DNA of 60,000 nucleotides from Acanthaster planci (taxonomy: Eukaryota > Echinodermata > Asteroidea > Valvatida > Acanthasteridae): NCBI RefSeq assembly GCF_001949145.1, contig NW_019091413.1, positions 880,315 to 940,314 of the forward strand, read 5' to 3'. Positions 25,801-38,891 of the stretch are shown piece after piece; position 1 is the first letter of the stretch; the number at the start of each line of letters is the position of its first letter. Both the position numbers and the translations under genes were made by a program. The notes under the pieces are model-generated. The model worked only from the letters and a program-made list of their open reading frames with translations, was not told the origin of the DNA and made no database searches.

Positions 25801-28800
25801 TACATGTACAAGAAACCGTACACATTCTTTATTCGTTTTCTGCTTTGAGACACGTTTGGCTGAAACAGCTAGTCCTTGATATCAAGTTTCATTGTATGAA
25901 ACATTTTGTTAAATTAAAGGTCTTTAATGTATGGCAAACAGAAGTTTCCAACTGAAAATGAGTGTGTTTACAAGTGAGCACACACTTTGTTATCCAAAAA
26001 GTTTGACAAGTTATCAAGCTTGCTTCTAGGTGCAAGTATGGTTTGTTGCTTTTCAGCATTGTTAAACAAGAACAGAAAAGGGTAACAGTTTGGACCATTC
26101 TAACAACCTGTCATGGAGGCAGGCCTTTTTAAAATCAGATGAGCCACTAAGAGTGCATGATTGTATAGAAAATCAGTTAACGTTTGGCCTAGTCATAACT
26201 GTGTTTCAAATTGAACAATCTCAGTTAGCGGATTACCTCCAAGTCCAATATACAAAAATCTGTCTGTTTGGGCACTTGTTATTGCCTTTTTGCTCCACTA
26301 GAACTCCCCCTGCTTTGATTGCCACTGAACTTTTTTTTTAGTCTCTCTCTCTTTCTGAACTGACCTGGAGTCCCACTGGTGAACACCCCTTGTGCTGTGC
26401 ATTTATTAGTGCAACCAAGCAAGCTGATGAGCATTTAGCCGGAAAAATAAAGCCTTTGCCGGCGCCCCTGGCAAGCGTGGTGTAAAAGTCACGTCAGCAG
26501 TTGGCTAAACAAGTTCAGGGGTACGGGGTAATGTGTTGGCTGCTGGTCAGCTGGGTTGCAGGGTGGAGAGGAGGTTGGGCCCTTTTTTGCCCAGAGGATA
26601 GGTATGAGAGAGTACTGGGTATCTTGGGGGTATTCTTGCTGGATTTGACAAGGCCTCACTTGGCTATTTAAGGGGTTATAGTGAAGGTCACTCTGATTTC
26701 GTTTTTTTTTTATCCTCTCTGCAGAGAATTGTCATGCCTAATGTGGGTTAGAAATTAAAGGAGTAGCAATTGGGGTTGAGAATTTGGTGTTTTAAGTTAA
26801 ACTTTGAACCTCTTTTCTTTGGGTTGGCAGTTATGGCATTTTTGAAGAGGGCAGTTTGAGAGTAAAACTGATTTCACGCCGGATTTCTCTTAAAACCAGA
26901 AAGAAATTGTTTGTTTTTTTCCACATAAAAGTTTGAATTGTCTTCATAGAAAGATCAATACAGCTTATAACAAACACAGTGGTCATGTGTGTCTGATGTA
27001 CTCCTCTAGAAAACATAGGTTTATTTTAGCATCCATCATTTCTCTCTCATCTGCAGGTATCTTATACTGACTGATAAGACTCTCATGAAATAAATCTTTA
27101 ATGAGTGCCTTTTCACCAATACCTTTTTTTCTGTGCATCCCCCTTTATTTGGTGATTGATGTGCTTGTAAAAACTTAACTTTCTTCAAAGTTCTAAGCTT
27201 TCTGATTAAATTTGAATGATGAAATAGATTGAAAAATGTGATTAACCAGTTTGATGTTTTGTTGATGTAAAACAAAAAAAGTTGTTTCCTTGTACTGCAA
27301 ATGCCACGAGATTTAGCATGCTGCAGACAAGTGATATCTTAAATAAAAATGCCTCTACTTGTTTTGGCCAAAAGGAACACCCCTCAGTCATCAATTCAGG
27401 CAGTCAGTACCTTGACTGAACAATGCACTCACCCATTCAACCAATGCCACTGACCAAATACACTGGTCCACCAAATATAACAAACTTCATTTTTCGATCA
27501 GCGTTGGTCTTTTGTATCCAGCCGTGGAATAACAGAGAGTTCTCATTGAGCACATGTGTAATGATGTAGAAGACCTTCCTAGGGCCAGTGCCATGCACTC
27601 TACCCATTACCCCTCAGCCTGAGAATAATAATATCAGCCAGTACATGGATATTATTAGTACACGTTCATTTGCCAGAATAATATGCACAAGGCCACATCA
27701 GCTGAAGTGATCATACTCCTACGTTCCCCAAAACGAGGACATTATAGTCAACGTGTCTGTGAAGGTATACTGTACATGTACATGTAGTTGCGTATTCCTT
27801 AAGTATCTTAACTTGAACTGCCGTTTGGGGAAGGTTTTTGAAGGAGTATGTGACAATTTATGCCGGATTTCTCTTGTCTGCGGACTGCAAGCGGTGAGTG
27901 GGACCATGTATGCATGATGATTGGACATGTACTTGTCATGACTATTTCTCATGGGAAAGTTGAACTTGTGTGTGGGTTGTGGTTTTAGTGTTTGCTGCAT
28001 GATGGATAGGTAGGATCCCACTGAGAGATACAATTCTGGTGACTTTCACTTCCCATGCACTTTCAGTACAATACGGGTACATGTAGGTTTAGTTTGGATA
28101 GTGGTCTCTGGCACTTTGTCATTGTGTAACTTCAACTGTAGGACAAAAGAGTTAATGCTCAATATTAAATCATAAATCAAAGTTGCAGTTATAGCATTGG
28201 TAGAGATTCCATTTGTTGGGGGGGATACCAAGCAGTTTTACAGACATGATTTATCACAGATGCATAATGCCAATTTATGGTCACAACAGCATTAAGATAT
28301 CTGTCTGTATATTATGACATTAGTTTTGGATGTGAGTTTTGTGCTTTCTGTAAGACTCCCTTTTCTCTCACATGTGATGGATGCCAGTTATGTGCTAGTG
28401 GTGTGTCGGTCATTTACCATACAGATTGTTAATGAGCTATTGAAAACATTCAAGGGTAAGTGTTTGTTTACTCAAAGAGCAATGTAAAAAAATCTCTCTT
28501 AACACAGGGCTGTACTGAAAAGGTTCATTGGAAAAAAAATTACATCAGGTTTTGGGACAAGAGACTGTTTTCCCTCATAATAAGGGGGAAAAGAATGTTT
28601 TGGACTGTCGCAGTTAAACTGTGTTCTATTTTTCGTGTCAATTTTGGCTGCACCTGTGTAGCAATAAATCATGCTGGATATATCTGTGATCCAATAAGCA
28701 ACAGGTTTCTGTAACTTATAACATTAACAATAATATTGATAATTGACCTAAGTTTTTTTAAATGCTTCAATGATAAATATGTGTCTAGCATAGAGACAAG

Positions 28801-30714
28801 ATTTAGAACAGTTTTCTTGGAAGTGAATCTAACTTGTAATGTTACTGTTGCTTGTTGCAATTGATAACTAACCCAAGGTTTAAAAAAGAAATGCCCCCAG
28901 AATAAGTGTCTGTACAGGACAGACAGTTTTAACAGAAACTAACTCATCTTTCGATAGCCTTTCTGTACTACAAAATATATAACATTTCAAAATCTAGTCA
29001 TTGTCCACAGTACAAACCTTGAAAGATTTTGTATTCTGAGTTGAAACTTTATAGCACTAGCCATTTTTTTATGGAACATTTTTTATGGGACACATTTTGC
29101 ACGCTTTTCAATGAAATTTACTGCATTTTTTGGCTGAGTGTAGATACATGTAGTAGGGTTTACAGGAAGCAACACAATTTGCCCAGTGTTATTAATTATT
29201 TTCCTTAATTCTAACATCCAGATCCTTTAAAATCTATGGAGGATTTTTGAAGGATTTTTGCAGGATAAAGGAAGAGAACATTTGCTAGTCCTTATCTGAG
29301 GCTTGATCCTTAAAAGTTCAGATACAAGAATCAATGAGCCATTGACTTTGTGCTTATTTGTTATTTGGTTTTTCAAGGATTCTGGAAGGTTGCAAGCAAA
29401 AATGCTTGGAAAGTTAAAATTTGGCATTAATTCTAGTGTCATTGCTACTTTTTCTATAATTACAACTTGTGAGCCTTAGGTTTTCATTGATACTCTCAGC
29501 AGGAATAAAAGTAGGCAAAACACCAGGGTGTATTTTTTTCTTCACTTAGTTTCAGAACAGAACAGAAACCGTTTGTGGAGTTTGTGGACCTGTGAGTGTG
29601 ACCTTTTGCAAGCGGTCAAAGTGGAAGTTGTAATTTTGGCCCATCTCAGTTGGACATGACATTCCTTGTGTGGTCTGTCAATGCCTTAGCCTAAGCCGTG
29701 TCTTTTACTAGTCGTCCTTTATTATTGTATGGAAATATGAGTAATTGAAGGTGAATAGTTTACCTGTTCAATACTTTGATGGGCAATAGGATGGTGGTAT
29801 ATGACCTTCGTGTACCAGTAGAGTCATTATACCAGTGATTCAGGATGGAAAGTTCTCCAGCTGACCTTTATGAATTAAAATCCTAGTACATGTACATGTA
29901 CATGCACGATGTATGTTGTGTAGTATGTTATTGGTTATTGTTAATGGAGACAGTTTCGAGTACCAGCAGTTTTTTGCATCTGTGTACTTTGTAACCACAC
30001 TGTGTCAGTTCTGTCCAAGTCAACAACATTAGTGATTGTTTGTTTGTTTCTCTTTTTGTTTTGTTGTGTTTTTGTTGTGCTTCTTTGTTGTACTGTGTGC
30101 ACTAAAGAAATTTTGTGTGTAGGAAACAAGCTTAAAGTTTAAAGAGATGTTTTATTTCATTGGAAAGTCTTGGTGGCAATGACAGATCTAAAGTGACTTA
30201 ACTAATCTGGCACATGCTGAGAAATTCCACTGAGGAGATCACTAAAGGCCAAGAAGTGGTGATCAGAAAGACAGTTTATTTCAAATTGATTCAGTGTGGT
30301 CAGTGGTTATACTGATGAATATTTACCTTGATTCAAGAGAACAAAATGCTTTACATGTAGGCCTACTTATAATTTTTTCATGCATCGAAACCTCAGTCCT
30401 GTTGCCTAAACCTCTAACAAGGTATAAGTACCTGTACATGTAGACAAAACATTGAATTGAGTTTGTTTTCTTACATGTAAAGACTTTCATCTGGCAGCTA
30501 TCAATCACTGTGTAACATGAAACCAAGAAAAAGAATGACAAATGACAGTAACAGAAATAGAGGCAGACCTGACACATAGACCTACAGAACTTGCACTTGT
30601 TGTTCCTTTATCCACATTCATGTAGAAAGGGAGAAAGAAATTATGCCCATGGGCAGTAAGACGCATTATTTTCCCTGGTAGGAAGCTTGGTATGCTTGTT
30701 AAATGATATGAAGT

Positions 30715-30850
30715 ATAGAGTGTCCGCGCGCACAGCTATTGTTGACTGAAAAAGCGGGAACCACTTAGGACGAGAATTCTGGCATACGGGTCATCTGACG
30801 CATCGAAAGAGAAACCTTTCTCGACCGGGAACATCCTTTAACCCCCCTGT
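30715..30850. other. CpG-richer island within the large intron
   Basis: This 135-bp stretch holds GTCCGCGCGCAC, GCGGGAACC, GACGAG, TACGGG, GACGCATCG and CTCGACCGGG, far more CpG than the neighbouring intron. It has no ORF. It could be a young mobile-element fragment or a regulatory element, and nothing here decides which. Confidence 0.45.
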
Positions 30851-33364
30851 GGTCCACTCTTCCCTTATTCTGTGAAGAGCCTGCATGCTTGAACTCAACT
30901 CAGTTAGTGTCCCATCTGAGGCTGGAGCAAAGAAAAAAGTAATTCAATTGTGTTCCCCCAACTGCTTTTTGGAGTTCACTCCATGGCCACTGACATCCAC
31001 TGCCCCACTTCTTGTTTCACACAAGTAAATGCAGTGATATTATCATTGAAACTCATTCCATTTTGTTGTGGAAATAAGTTGATGTGTAAAGTTCCTGTTC
31101 TTCATGGCAAGATAAAGATACAAAAGTAGAGAAGTTTATAAATCATTTAAAATGAATCACTCTTAAGACTTATCAGAATTTTACAGTGTAAGAAGGGAAT
31201 TAGCATGTATGTATAAGTTCTTGTAAAAATCTGAAAGAAATGCATGCAATACATGTACTCTCTTTAAAAGGATATATTGTAAGGGAGGATATCCTGTAAG
31301 AATTTCACATGAATCTGACTCTGAGATAACCAATTTATTCATTAAAAATAGGCCAGAATAAATTTCTCATAGAAGTATTTTTTGTCAGATTCTTGCACAC
31401 TTGTATGAATCTAGAAGGTCTTATGCTTAAAATTGCAAGTGTAATTTATCTTTCACCCACAAATATAGCCACATATAAGTCTGGTATTTTAGATTTGGTT
31501 GTTAAAGAGAAGAAAAAACATTTTGTGTAATTAAGTCCATATGAGTGAAATCCCTGCACATGTTCATGTGTAAACTGTGAATATTAAAGGAACAACACAG
31601 TAAACACATCACAGAATCACAATGGCTTGATTTGATGCGGTTTTGACTTCCTGTGGCTTATTTGCAGCTCTGGGGAGAGAAAGAAAGTTTGGATAAAAAA
31701 AATGGAGAAATAAAAATTAAGAAGGGTAACTGTACTATGGGCTTAGCATGGACCAGCGACGTAACCCTACGTGAACTCTTTTGGTTTCCTCGCCATTTTC
31801 CAAACTCATTGTACCTCCTCGTCTCAATTTCTCGCTTTTGGCAACAGAAGAGCAGTACAATAACGTGGCACATGTTGTATTTTAAACGTGATTTACCCTC
31901 TATTAATATGAAGGACTTCAACTCCTATTGTGGATGTCTGGCCATCCAGCAAGAATCACCTGAAAGGGTTGTGGGGGGATTTCTGGTGATGATTGATGGA
32001 ATTAAGGAATTTTTTTTTCTGAAGTAGAGTTTTGTGTAGTGTACTTTTATGTGACATAAAATGCATGGTGTTATTCAGTGGAACGGTTCTACCTGCAGGG
32101 AGTCACGATCTTCCACTTTCTGCTATAAAAAAGAACGTTTTCTTTATTCTTTATTTTTGTGTAATTCTTGTAAACTCCCGGTTCTATGGTCAAGAAATTC
32201 ACTATAGAATGAGTGCTTCATGTTAAACATTCGTTCTCATTGGAATACAGATTAAAGCAGTCATACAACATTTAGCATGTACTTTTTCACTCTAGTATCA
32301 CTTTCAAATTTACTCAGAAAATGACTGATTTGAATTGTTAGTCAACTACAGTTCTACCTGTACACAAAGTCTTTAATTTGAGACCCAAATTTGTGGTCCC
32401 AAATTGTAACCCTAAAATGAAGCCCTATCTTTTTGTTAAATAAAAATTTTTTTTTAAATTTTCAGAACCCAAGATCGAAAGTGTTGAACACTGCCAGGTT
32501 GTGATAACAAATTTATGTCTATTAGATACATGTATTTTCTCTACTGAAACCATGGATTCCTTAAAAGCATCCAAGGCTCTGTAGTTATTAAGCCTGAAGA
32601 AAACCTGTAGAGAAGAGACAGTGAGAAAGAGTTACTGTTTTAGAAATGTGGGGAACCCCAGAACAATATTGTATGCAAAACCCATGGAATCAGGAAGGAA
32701 CTGAAAACCCAATCCACATGTGGACGGAGCCAGGAATTGAATCCAGGCTGCAAGTGTAATTGAGGCTATATATCCATCTTTGAATATTTGTTGTCAAAGT
32801 GAAGCCACATGTGTTGATGATTACTTGAACAACACTCGTATATTAAAATGTTCACTGTATACTTTTGGCAGCAATTCTGCACGTGTACATGAACATATCC
32901 TCACAGCAAAGCTTAATGCCAATGTGTATTTGGCATGACATAACTGGTGGGTGTTAATTTCACTTGTGACAGAATTTGATAAGGCCAACATGGTCTGTTT
33001 ATTTAGATATTCGGCATACTACTGCAGGGATGTAAGAAGATGCTGGTAACAAAATTGAGGATATGCCCAGTAGTTGTTGTACTGCAGGCTAGGAGTCACA
33101 TGCTTCTTAGTTGATGACACTGGCAGACCTTTAGCAAATATTGCTTTACTGTTTATTTGCTTAGCTCTGTTCAGAAACGTGTCTGTCCCAAACTTCACAA
33201 TGCTTGGTGCTTTTAACCTGTTTATCCCAAACTGAACACATTTCTGCACTTTTGTAGCTCTCCCTGTGCCAAGGAACTGGCTAATCACACACAGGACTGC
33301 ATTAAGCTTTTCCAATCTCAAAGTCTAACTTGTTATCTTGTTCTTGATTCCATGATCTTTCCAG

Positions 33365-33950
33365 CTACAACTCAAACATAAGCCCAGGGATGATGGTTGG
33401 CCTCTTTGTTACCACGGCAATGTCGTAGTTCATCTTTGCGAGGTGGAGCGAGAGTACCTTCGCCAGGGGGACTACTACTTGTACATCAAGCCCAACTCAC
33501 CCCCCTCCCCTGCCAACAACAACAACACCAACTCAGTCACACTGACCCTGCAGTACCTGAACACAGACGGCCAGCTGCGAGAGATCCCTGTGCCCACCTC
33601 CACCTTCCGGGAGGTCTTCACCAGGCACTGGCTGCGGGATGCCAGTCGCGACGTGGTGCCCTCGGCTTCCTCCAGTGCAATGGACCTGAGCCCCTCCTCC
33701 TCAGACGGAGGTGCCTGTAGTGGCTCACCACCTCCCAGAACCCTGAGCAGCTGCCTTATAGCAGGAGAGCTGGGACTGCAGAGGGAGGAGTGGAGGGACA
33801 TTGTCCAGCCTCCAGTCATGGAGAGGAGGCTGTCTGGTCGCAGGTCAAAGACTCAAAGGTCACGGGTAGGAAGTAGTGGTAGTGGCAGTAGCAATGGTGG
33901 AATGGGTCAACATGGAGGTGCAGGAAAGAGAAGGCAAATGAAACCAATGG
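33365..33950 (+). CDS. PLEKHG4: Exon B: GWPLC domain and Ser/Pro/Arg-rich linker of the RhoGEF
   Basis: The exon has 586 nt, entering at phase 0 (acceptor CTTTCCAG) and leaving at phase 1 (ATG G|GTAAGT). It encodes residues 69-264. The first third carries DDGWPLCYHGNVVVHL and REYLRQGDYYLYIKP, a recognisable block of the PLEKHG4/ARHGEF40 N-terminus. Next come a short Asn run, a strand-like segment ending in EIPVPTSTFREVFTRHWL, and then low-complexity sequence: Ser/Asp/Pro-rich, an EEWRDIVQPPVMERR stretch, and a basic Ser/Arg/Gly-rich tail ending KRRQMKPMG. RRLSG fits a basophilic-kinase consensus, which is inference only. The exon is visibly more GC-rich than the flanking introns. Reading past the donor reaches a stop at once, which supports the splice. 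Confidence 0.92.
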
Positions 33951-36900
33951 GTAAGTTCTAAACGAATGCCTTTCTAGTTTTATATTTGCCTCTCAAAGTC
34001 AGCATTTAAATCTCACAGTTCATCTTGGTAGGCCTATTAAAAGCATTAACTATATTTAAAAAAGCTGTTAAGAAACTTCAGAGGAATCCCTCTTTAAGAA
34101 CTCTAAGCAAGCCAGCACATGTGGACAGATTTGAAAGGAGGTTGTTGCTAAATCTGCACTTAAACTGATGTACATGACTGATCATTGCAGAGATAAATGA
34201 TTCAATGACTCGACCTCTTGCAGTGAGCTAGATGTAACAAAAGGGATCCAACTTCCAACTCAGGTTCATTCTCTTGTATTTCAGGCTACTAGGTCCAAAA
34301 GTGTGACATTTTTGTGTCCCTGTAACTCCCAACGTATGTAATTTGACATGGAAGTATCATTGAAACTAATTCAAACTATTTTTATTTGTTTGGCAGGTAA
34401 TTTACATTACTGAATCACTCTTGGAAACCAAAGAGTGTGTTGTAAACTTACAATATCATATCTCAGATATGACAAGAAAATGGACAAAATTGGACCCCAA
34501 TTGTATAGGATGACTCAGTTATGAAATAGACAAGCCTTCAGGGTTTTTCAGATTATCATTTTTTTGTGTGTGAAATATAGCAGAAGGGCATGTGTGAACT
34601 GCCGAGTGTCAAAATTCAGTTTGAAATGATGTTGCATAGTTATTGTGTTTTTTTCTTGGGGGGAGGGGTCAACTTTGGATTCTAGGTCATGTGTAGTCAG
34701 GTATGATTTTTTAATTGCCATTAATACTTGGGTGGTCTTTTAGTGGGCAGATGCATCAGCCAAGCATAGAAAATCAACACAATTTAGACTGCTGGGGAAA
34801 TCTCCTGCTACCTTCAGAATATGTCCATTGGTCAGGTAGAACCTTTAACATAATGGCACCTGGGAAGACCAATCAGCCAATTCCTGGTTGACTACTCTAT
34901 TTTGTGCCTAATTTTGTGTATATTTAAAAGAAAAGGAGAAAAAGTGGTTGCCTCACTGGTGTAGGAGAGGAAGAACTGTTGCCTTGCTCGTGTTTCCCCT
35001 GGGAATTATAATATTTTGGGGAGGGGGTACTTTGAATGGTCTTGAGGCCGATTGAGTAAGAAAGGAAGTATTCTGTTTTACTGATGTAGAAACCACATGC
35101 CATATTTGTCCAAATTCTGTTTTTTTTTTCACTTTGCACTTACATGTATGTGGCTTGTTTGCTCATGTATTTCTTGACTACAGCTGACGTGTCATGTGGT
35201 TAGTTCATTAATAAGCCGGTTGGTTTTTTTTTATACTGAATCAGAAGAAACGCCTAGGATAGGATCTTTTGGTTCACATGACCTGCGGTACCACTACTGT
35301 GACACAGAAAAACGAGTATCTTTCCAGATGATAGACTTTGCTGCATACATGTACATGTGTATCTTCTGCATGTATATTGTTGATAATTTTGTTTCAAAAT
35401 ATTACTTTCAAAGGAAAACAAACAAAAGCGGCAGCAAAAAAAAAAAAAAAGTGTTGTTCCACAGTTTAAGATCTCCGGAAAGTTTAAAGTGGCCACTTTT
35501 TCAGCTGAAACCTAACCAAAAGATGATGAACGAGAAATTTGTTGCAGCGAAACATTATCTCATCCTGCCCATCTATGCATGTTTACAGATAAAAAGCAAA
35601 TTTCATACTGTTTACTGTTGACAAACCACAGGCAGTGTGCAGCATCATGTTCCAAAATAGTCATTGCTACTGTTAATATTTCACCTGGACATATCGAATT
35701 TGAGCCCTTTCGGTCAGTCAGCAGTTTATTGTAATTCTGGGGGAAAAAATGGATCAAACAGATGGTTAGGAAGTGGGAAGGTTCAGGGGGGTTAACATTA
35801 ATACCAGCTGGCGTGATGTGAATTAATTGTACAGCATGGTGCTCATCTTATTAACATCATTTTCTTCCAGTGTGGGAATGGATTTGTTCCTTGATATGTC
35901 TGCTAGTGTATCGGTAGCTTTTCTGATTGTGAGAGATACTGTATTTTTTTCCTTAATGTGGATGGACAGGTGTGGAATACTGTTTCAAGTTCTCCTTTGT
36001 TGGAAAAAGAAATACAGGATAAACCGTTACATTCAGGAATGTTGCAACAGGTTCTACACTGTGCATTATACTATACCGCTTGTAAAAGGCGAATTAATTG
36101 TACTGCAATACAGCAAAATCTTGGGCTCTGAAACTTGAAAATATTTACTGTGGAAACATATGGCCGTCCATGTTACTGTGTTACTGTGATAAGATACATG
36201 TACCTAATCGTGGACTTCAAACTCCCACATAATATAAACATGGAATTCAACAATAGATTTGCACTGAAATGCAGAATTCATTATAGCGTATTATGAAAAT
36301 GCAACTTTAAAAAGTTAGAAATCATTTATCAAGGCTACATTTTCACTGACATGTTTTTTAAATTAGTAATAAAAAAAACTTTTTGGTCAAATTCCTTCAA
36401 AAGATGGATATTTAGCTATTAATAAATTGTGTTTAATTTGGGTTTTAGTGCCACTACAGAATGCTTGATGCTATGTTCAGTGAATCCCAATTCTAAAGAG
36501 CCTGTGTAATTTTCATTCAAATGGTTGTTGTTAATGATATGTGGAAGGACTTCAGCAACTTAGTTTTTGCACTGTAGAATCAGCAGAAAAAAAGCTCACA
36601 GAAAACACCAATTTTTGCTGATTTAATGACATAAAATAGGGGTTAATCCAACTTATTGTATATAAGACGGTTGAAACTATCATATAACGTCAATTTAACC
36701 CTACATGGCCCATCCCCTTTAAGACAGGAAATCTTATACAGGTATATATTGACCCCAAGCCCCACCCCATCAAACACAAGAGGGCAGCATGCAGTAATCT
36801 GGCTCACCGAAGAATTCAAGACACAGATTCTGCATGCTGATGCACTTTCTTATTATTTAAGGAACCATTTTAGTGTTTATTTTATGATGCAAAAAGGTTT

Positions 36901-38732
36901 CCTTTTCAAGTTTTAACAGTAAGTTGTGTCTTTGCAAACTTTATTTTGAAAGAGTGTGCTGGGATTAGATTGTGTACAGCAAATGTAAGCCCTTCAGACA
37001 TTTATGATGCAAATCTCACAGAGTTTTGACAGTTTAAGAAGCTGAATTTCTTTTTCCCATTTCCTGCAAAAGATATCACTTGGAAGAAGTGTACTGGGCT
37101 TTTGAATATCTGTTTCAGTAGTACATCCTTTAAGTGTTCTTTAATTGACTCTTTTTAAATGTTAAAACAGTGGAACTTTATCCAATGTGAAATGGATATA
37201 CCGCCCTCTGTTGAGGGATGCAGGAACTTTGTCCTTCACTGTAATACTTGTATTGTGGGTCCTTCAGTGACCACGTTCCAACGGCTTCCCATGCATGTTA
37301 AGTCATTTCTTGTAAACCACAGTTATGCCAAGGTAAATTTCCTAGCCATACTTTTAATTTTTGGAAAATAACTCTTTGGTGGGATTTTTTCACAATGAAC
37401 TTTCCCAAATGGTTTCTAAAGTCAAAGCGAAAGCTTTATTTCTTCTGCGCAGTCTTCACATTTGACACCATTCAAGGCAAGCCTCCCCAATTACAAACAA
37501 GTTCTAATAATGGACTGTATGGGCATTTATTATACCACTGGTTTTGTGGTCAGTGGCACCTGAAATGTCCATAGAGCATGCATGTGCAATATATCAGATT
37601 GAAATTGGCCTTTTTCTTCTCAGAAACCACATTCTATAAATTTATGCTGAAGTTAGTTAAAAAAAAATAGACCAACCACTTGAAGCTTGCTTTAGATTAT
37701 TGGTAAGTCTTTCTCTTCCTCAGAAAGCCCTAATTTGTGTATCGTTCACTTTTCCTTCCTGTTTTTAAAAGGTTTCCTATACGCTGTAGTTTGAAATGGA
37801 CATTATTGGCTACATGTAATTCTGGGGTATACATGCAGTGCCGCATACAAACATGTGAAATTTTACACCCTTATCACTTTCTATATATATTCAACATAAC
37901 TAATTCCTGTTTATTGTTTTCCCCAATTTATCATTCCTTCATTTATTGCAACTGTCAAATTCATTTATTTTCTTGTAGTTACGGGAATTGTAATTGTGTG
38001 GTTTTCCCAAAACAGGAACAAACGTTTACTGTGCAATCAGAAACAATGTCCCATTAAGGTATTGCACCACTTCCCCATCTCCTTTCAATGTACATTTACA
38101 TGTGACGATCAATCTTACAGGAAGTATCCCAGTCTATATTTATCTTTCGATCAATTATTAGCTCATCAGTGGTCCATGGATACAAATCATTTATTCGCAT
38201 TGTAAACGTGGGCAGAATTTATTATTTTCTATTGTCCTGTGCCGTGAAAACATGGCTAGTTTGGATTTTTTGAAGAAGGAAAACTTTACAACCCAGAAAA
38301 TGACTCACATGGCAGTTGCCAGATCAGAACAGTTGCTTCTTGTGAGCGTATGTTGTTTCCATAGCTGTATTGGGCATCTCTTTGTTACTGTACGCCTTGT
38401 ATGTAAGTAACTTCTTTGTTGGGTGCTGTTTTTGTGGGGAAAAAAATCACTGTGGAACAATTTTGACTGGAAATTAATCCATGCAGGTCTATAGATGAGA
38501 GGTTTCAATGTTTGGTCTGCTCCGATTGAGAAAAAGATGTTCATTTGGGAATGTTACATGTACTGGCAAAAATAACTTTGAAGCAACAGAGACATACAGG
38601 CAAACACATTTATGATATTTGTTGTGAAATATTTAAACTTTAGGTAGAATATATATTGGTAAAATTTATTTAACTGGGCATATGGACCATAAACACTGAT
38701 CTTTCCATCTCCCTCTTTTTTTTCCTTTGCAG
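33951..38732 (+). other. PLEKHG4: Intron B-C (4,782 bp)
   Basis: AT-rich, with a poly-A run at 35436-35450 and scattered TACATG words. A 141-codon open frame at 35196-35621 crosses the poly-A run and has no recognisable domain, so it is read as chance. Confidence 0.85.
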
Positions 38733-38891
38733 GGATGAGAGAAATGCGTAAATCGGGCTCTGGGCTGGGTAGTAGCGGTTCTGATGACAGCAGTAGACAA
38801 GGCAACAGCAAGGATGGTCAGCTCCTACTGGCCCAGTATATACTGGAGGTGAACTTTGAATTATTGCACTCACAAGCTGTCATTCTTACAG
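38733..38891 (+). CDS. PLEKHG4: Exon C: linker end and start of the SEC14-like domain
   Basis: The exon has 159 nt, phase 1 in and phase 1 out. The acceptor follows a long T-rich tract (TTTCCTTTGCAG) and the donor is ACA G|GTAGGT. It encodes about residues 264-317. The first half continues the Ser/Gly-rich linker (SGSGLGSSGSDDSSRQG). The second half contains LLLAQYILEVNFELLHSQAV and then ILTG, which starts the first strand of the SEC14-like fold and continues without a break into the next exon. Confidence 0.87.

Larger units (their letters stand above)
17443..33364 (+). other. PLEKHG4: Intron A-B (15,922 bp)
   Basis: The largest intron in the window. It contains ACATGT arrays, an AACCA-type short tandem (19839-19864), a CpG-richer patch at 30715-30850, and many short random ORFs, the longest 124 codons at 31653-32027. 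None resembles a family-consistent exon. Confidence 0.85.

Noticed and set aside
31653-32027. 124-codon open frame in the large intron
   Set aside because: No recognisable motif, intron-like base composition, and no acceptor/donor pair giving a family-like insertion between exons A and B.
32700-32760. tRNA-like GAATTGAATCC on the minus strand
   Set aside because: A single box-like word with an extra base and no convincing partner box or stem.
35196-35621. 141-codon open frame
   Set aside because: It runs through a poly-A tract (Lys run), is AT-rich, and shows no domain.
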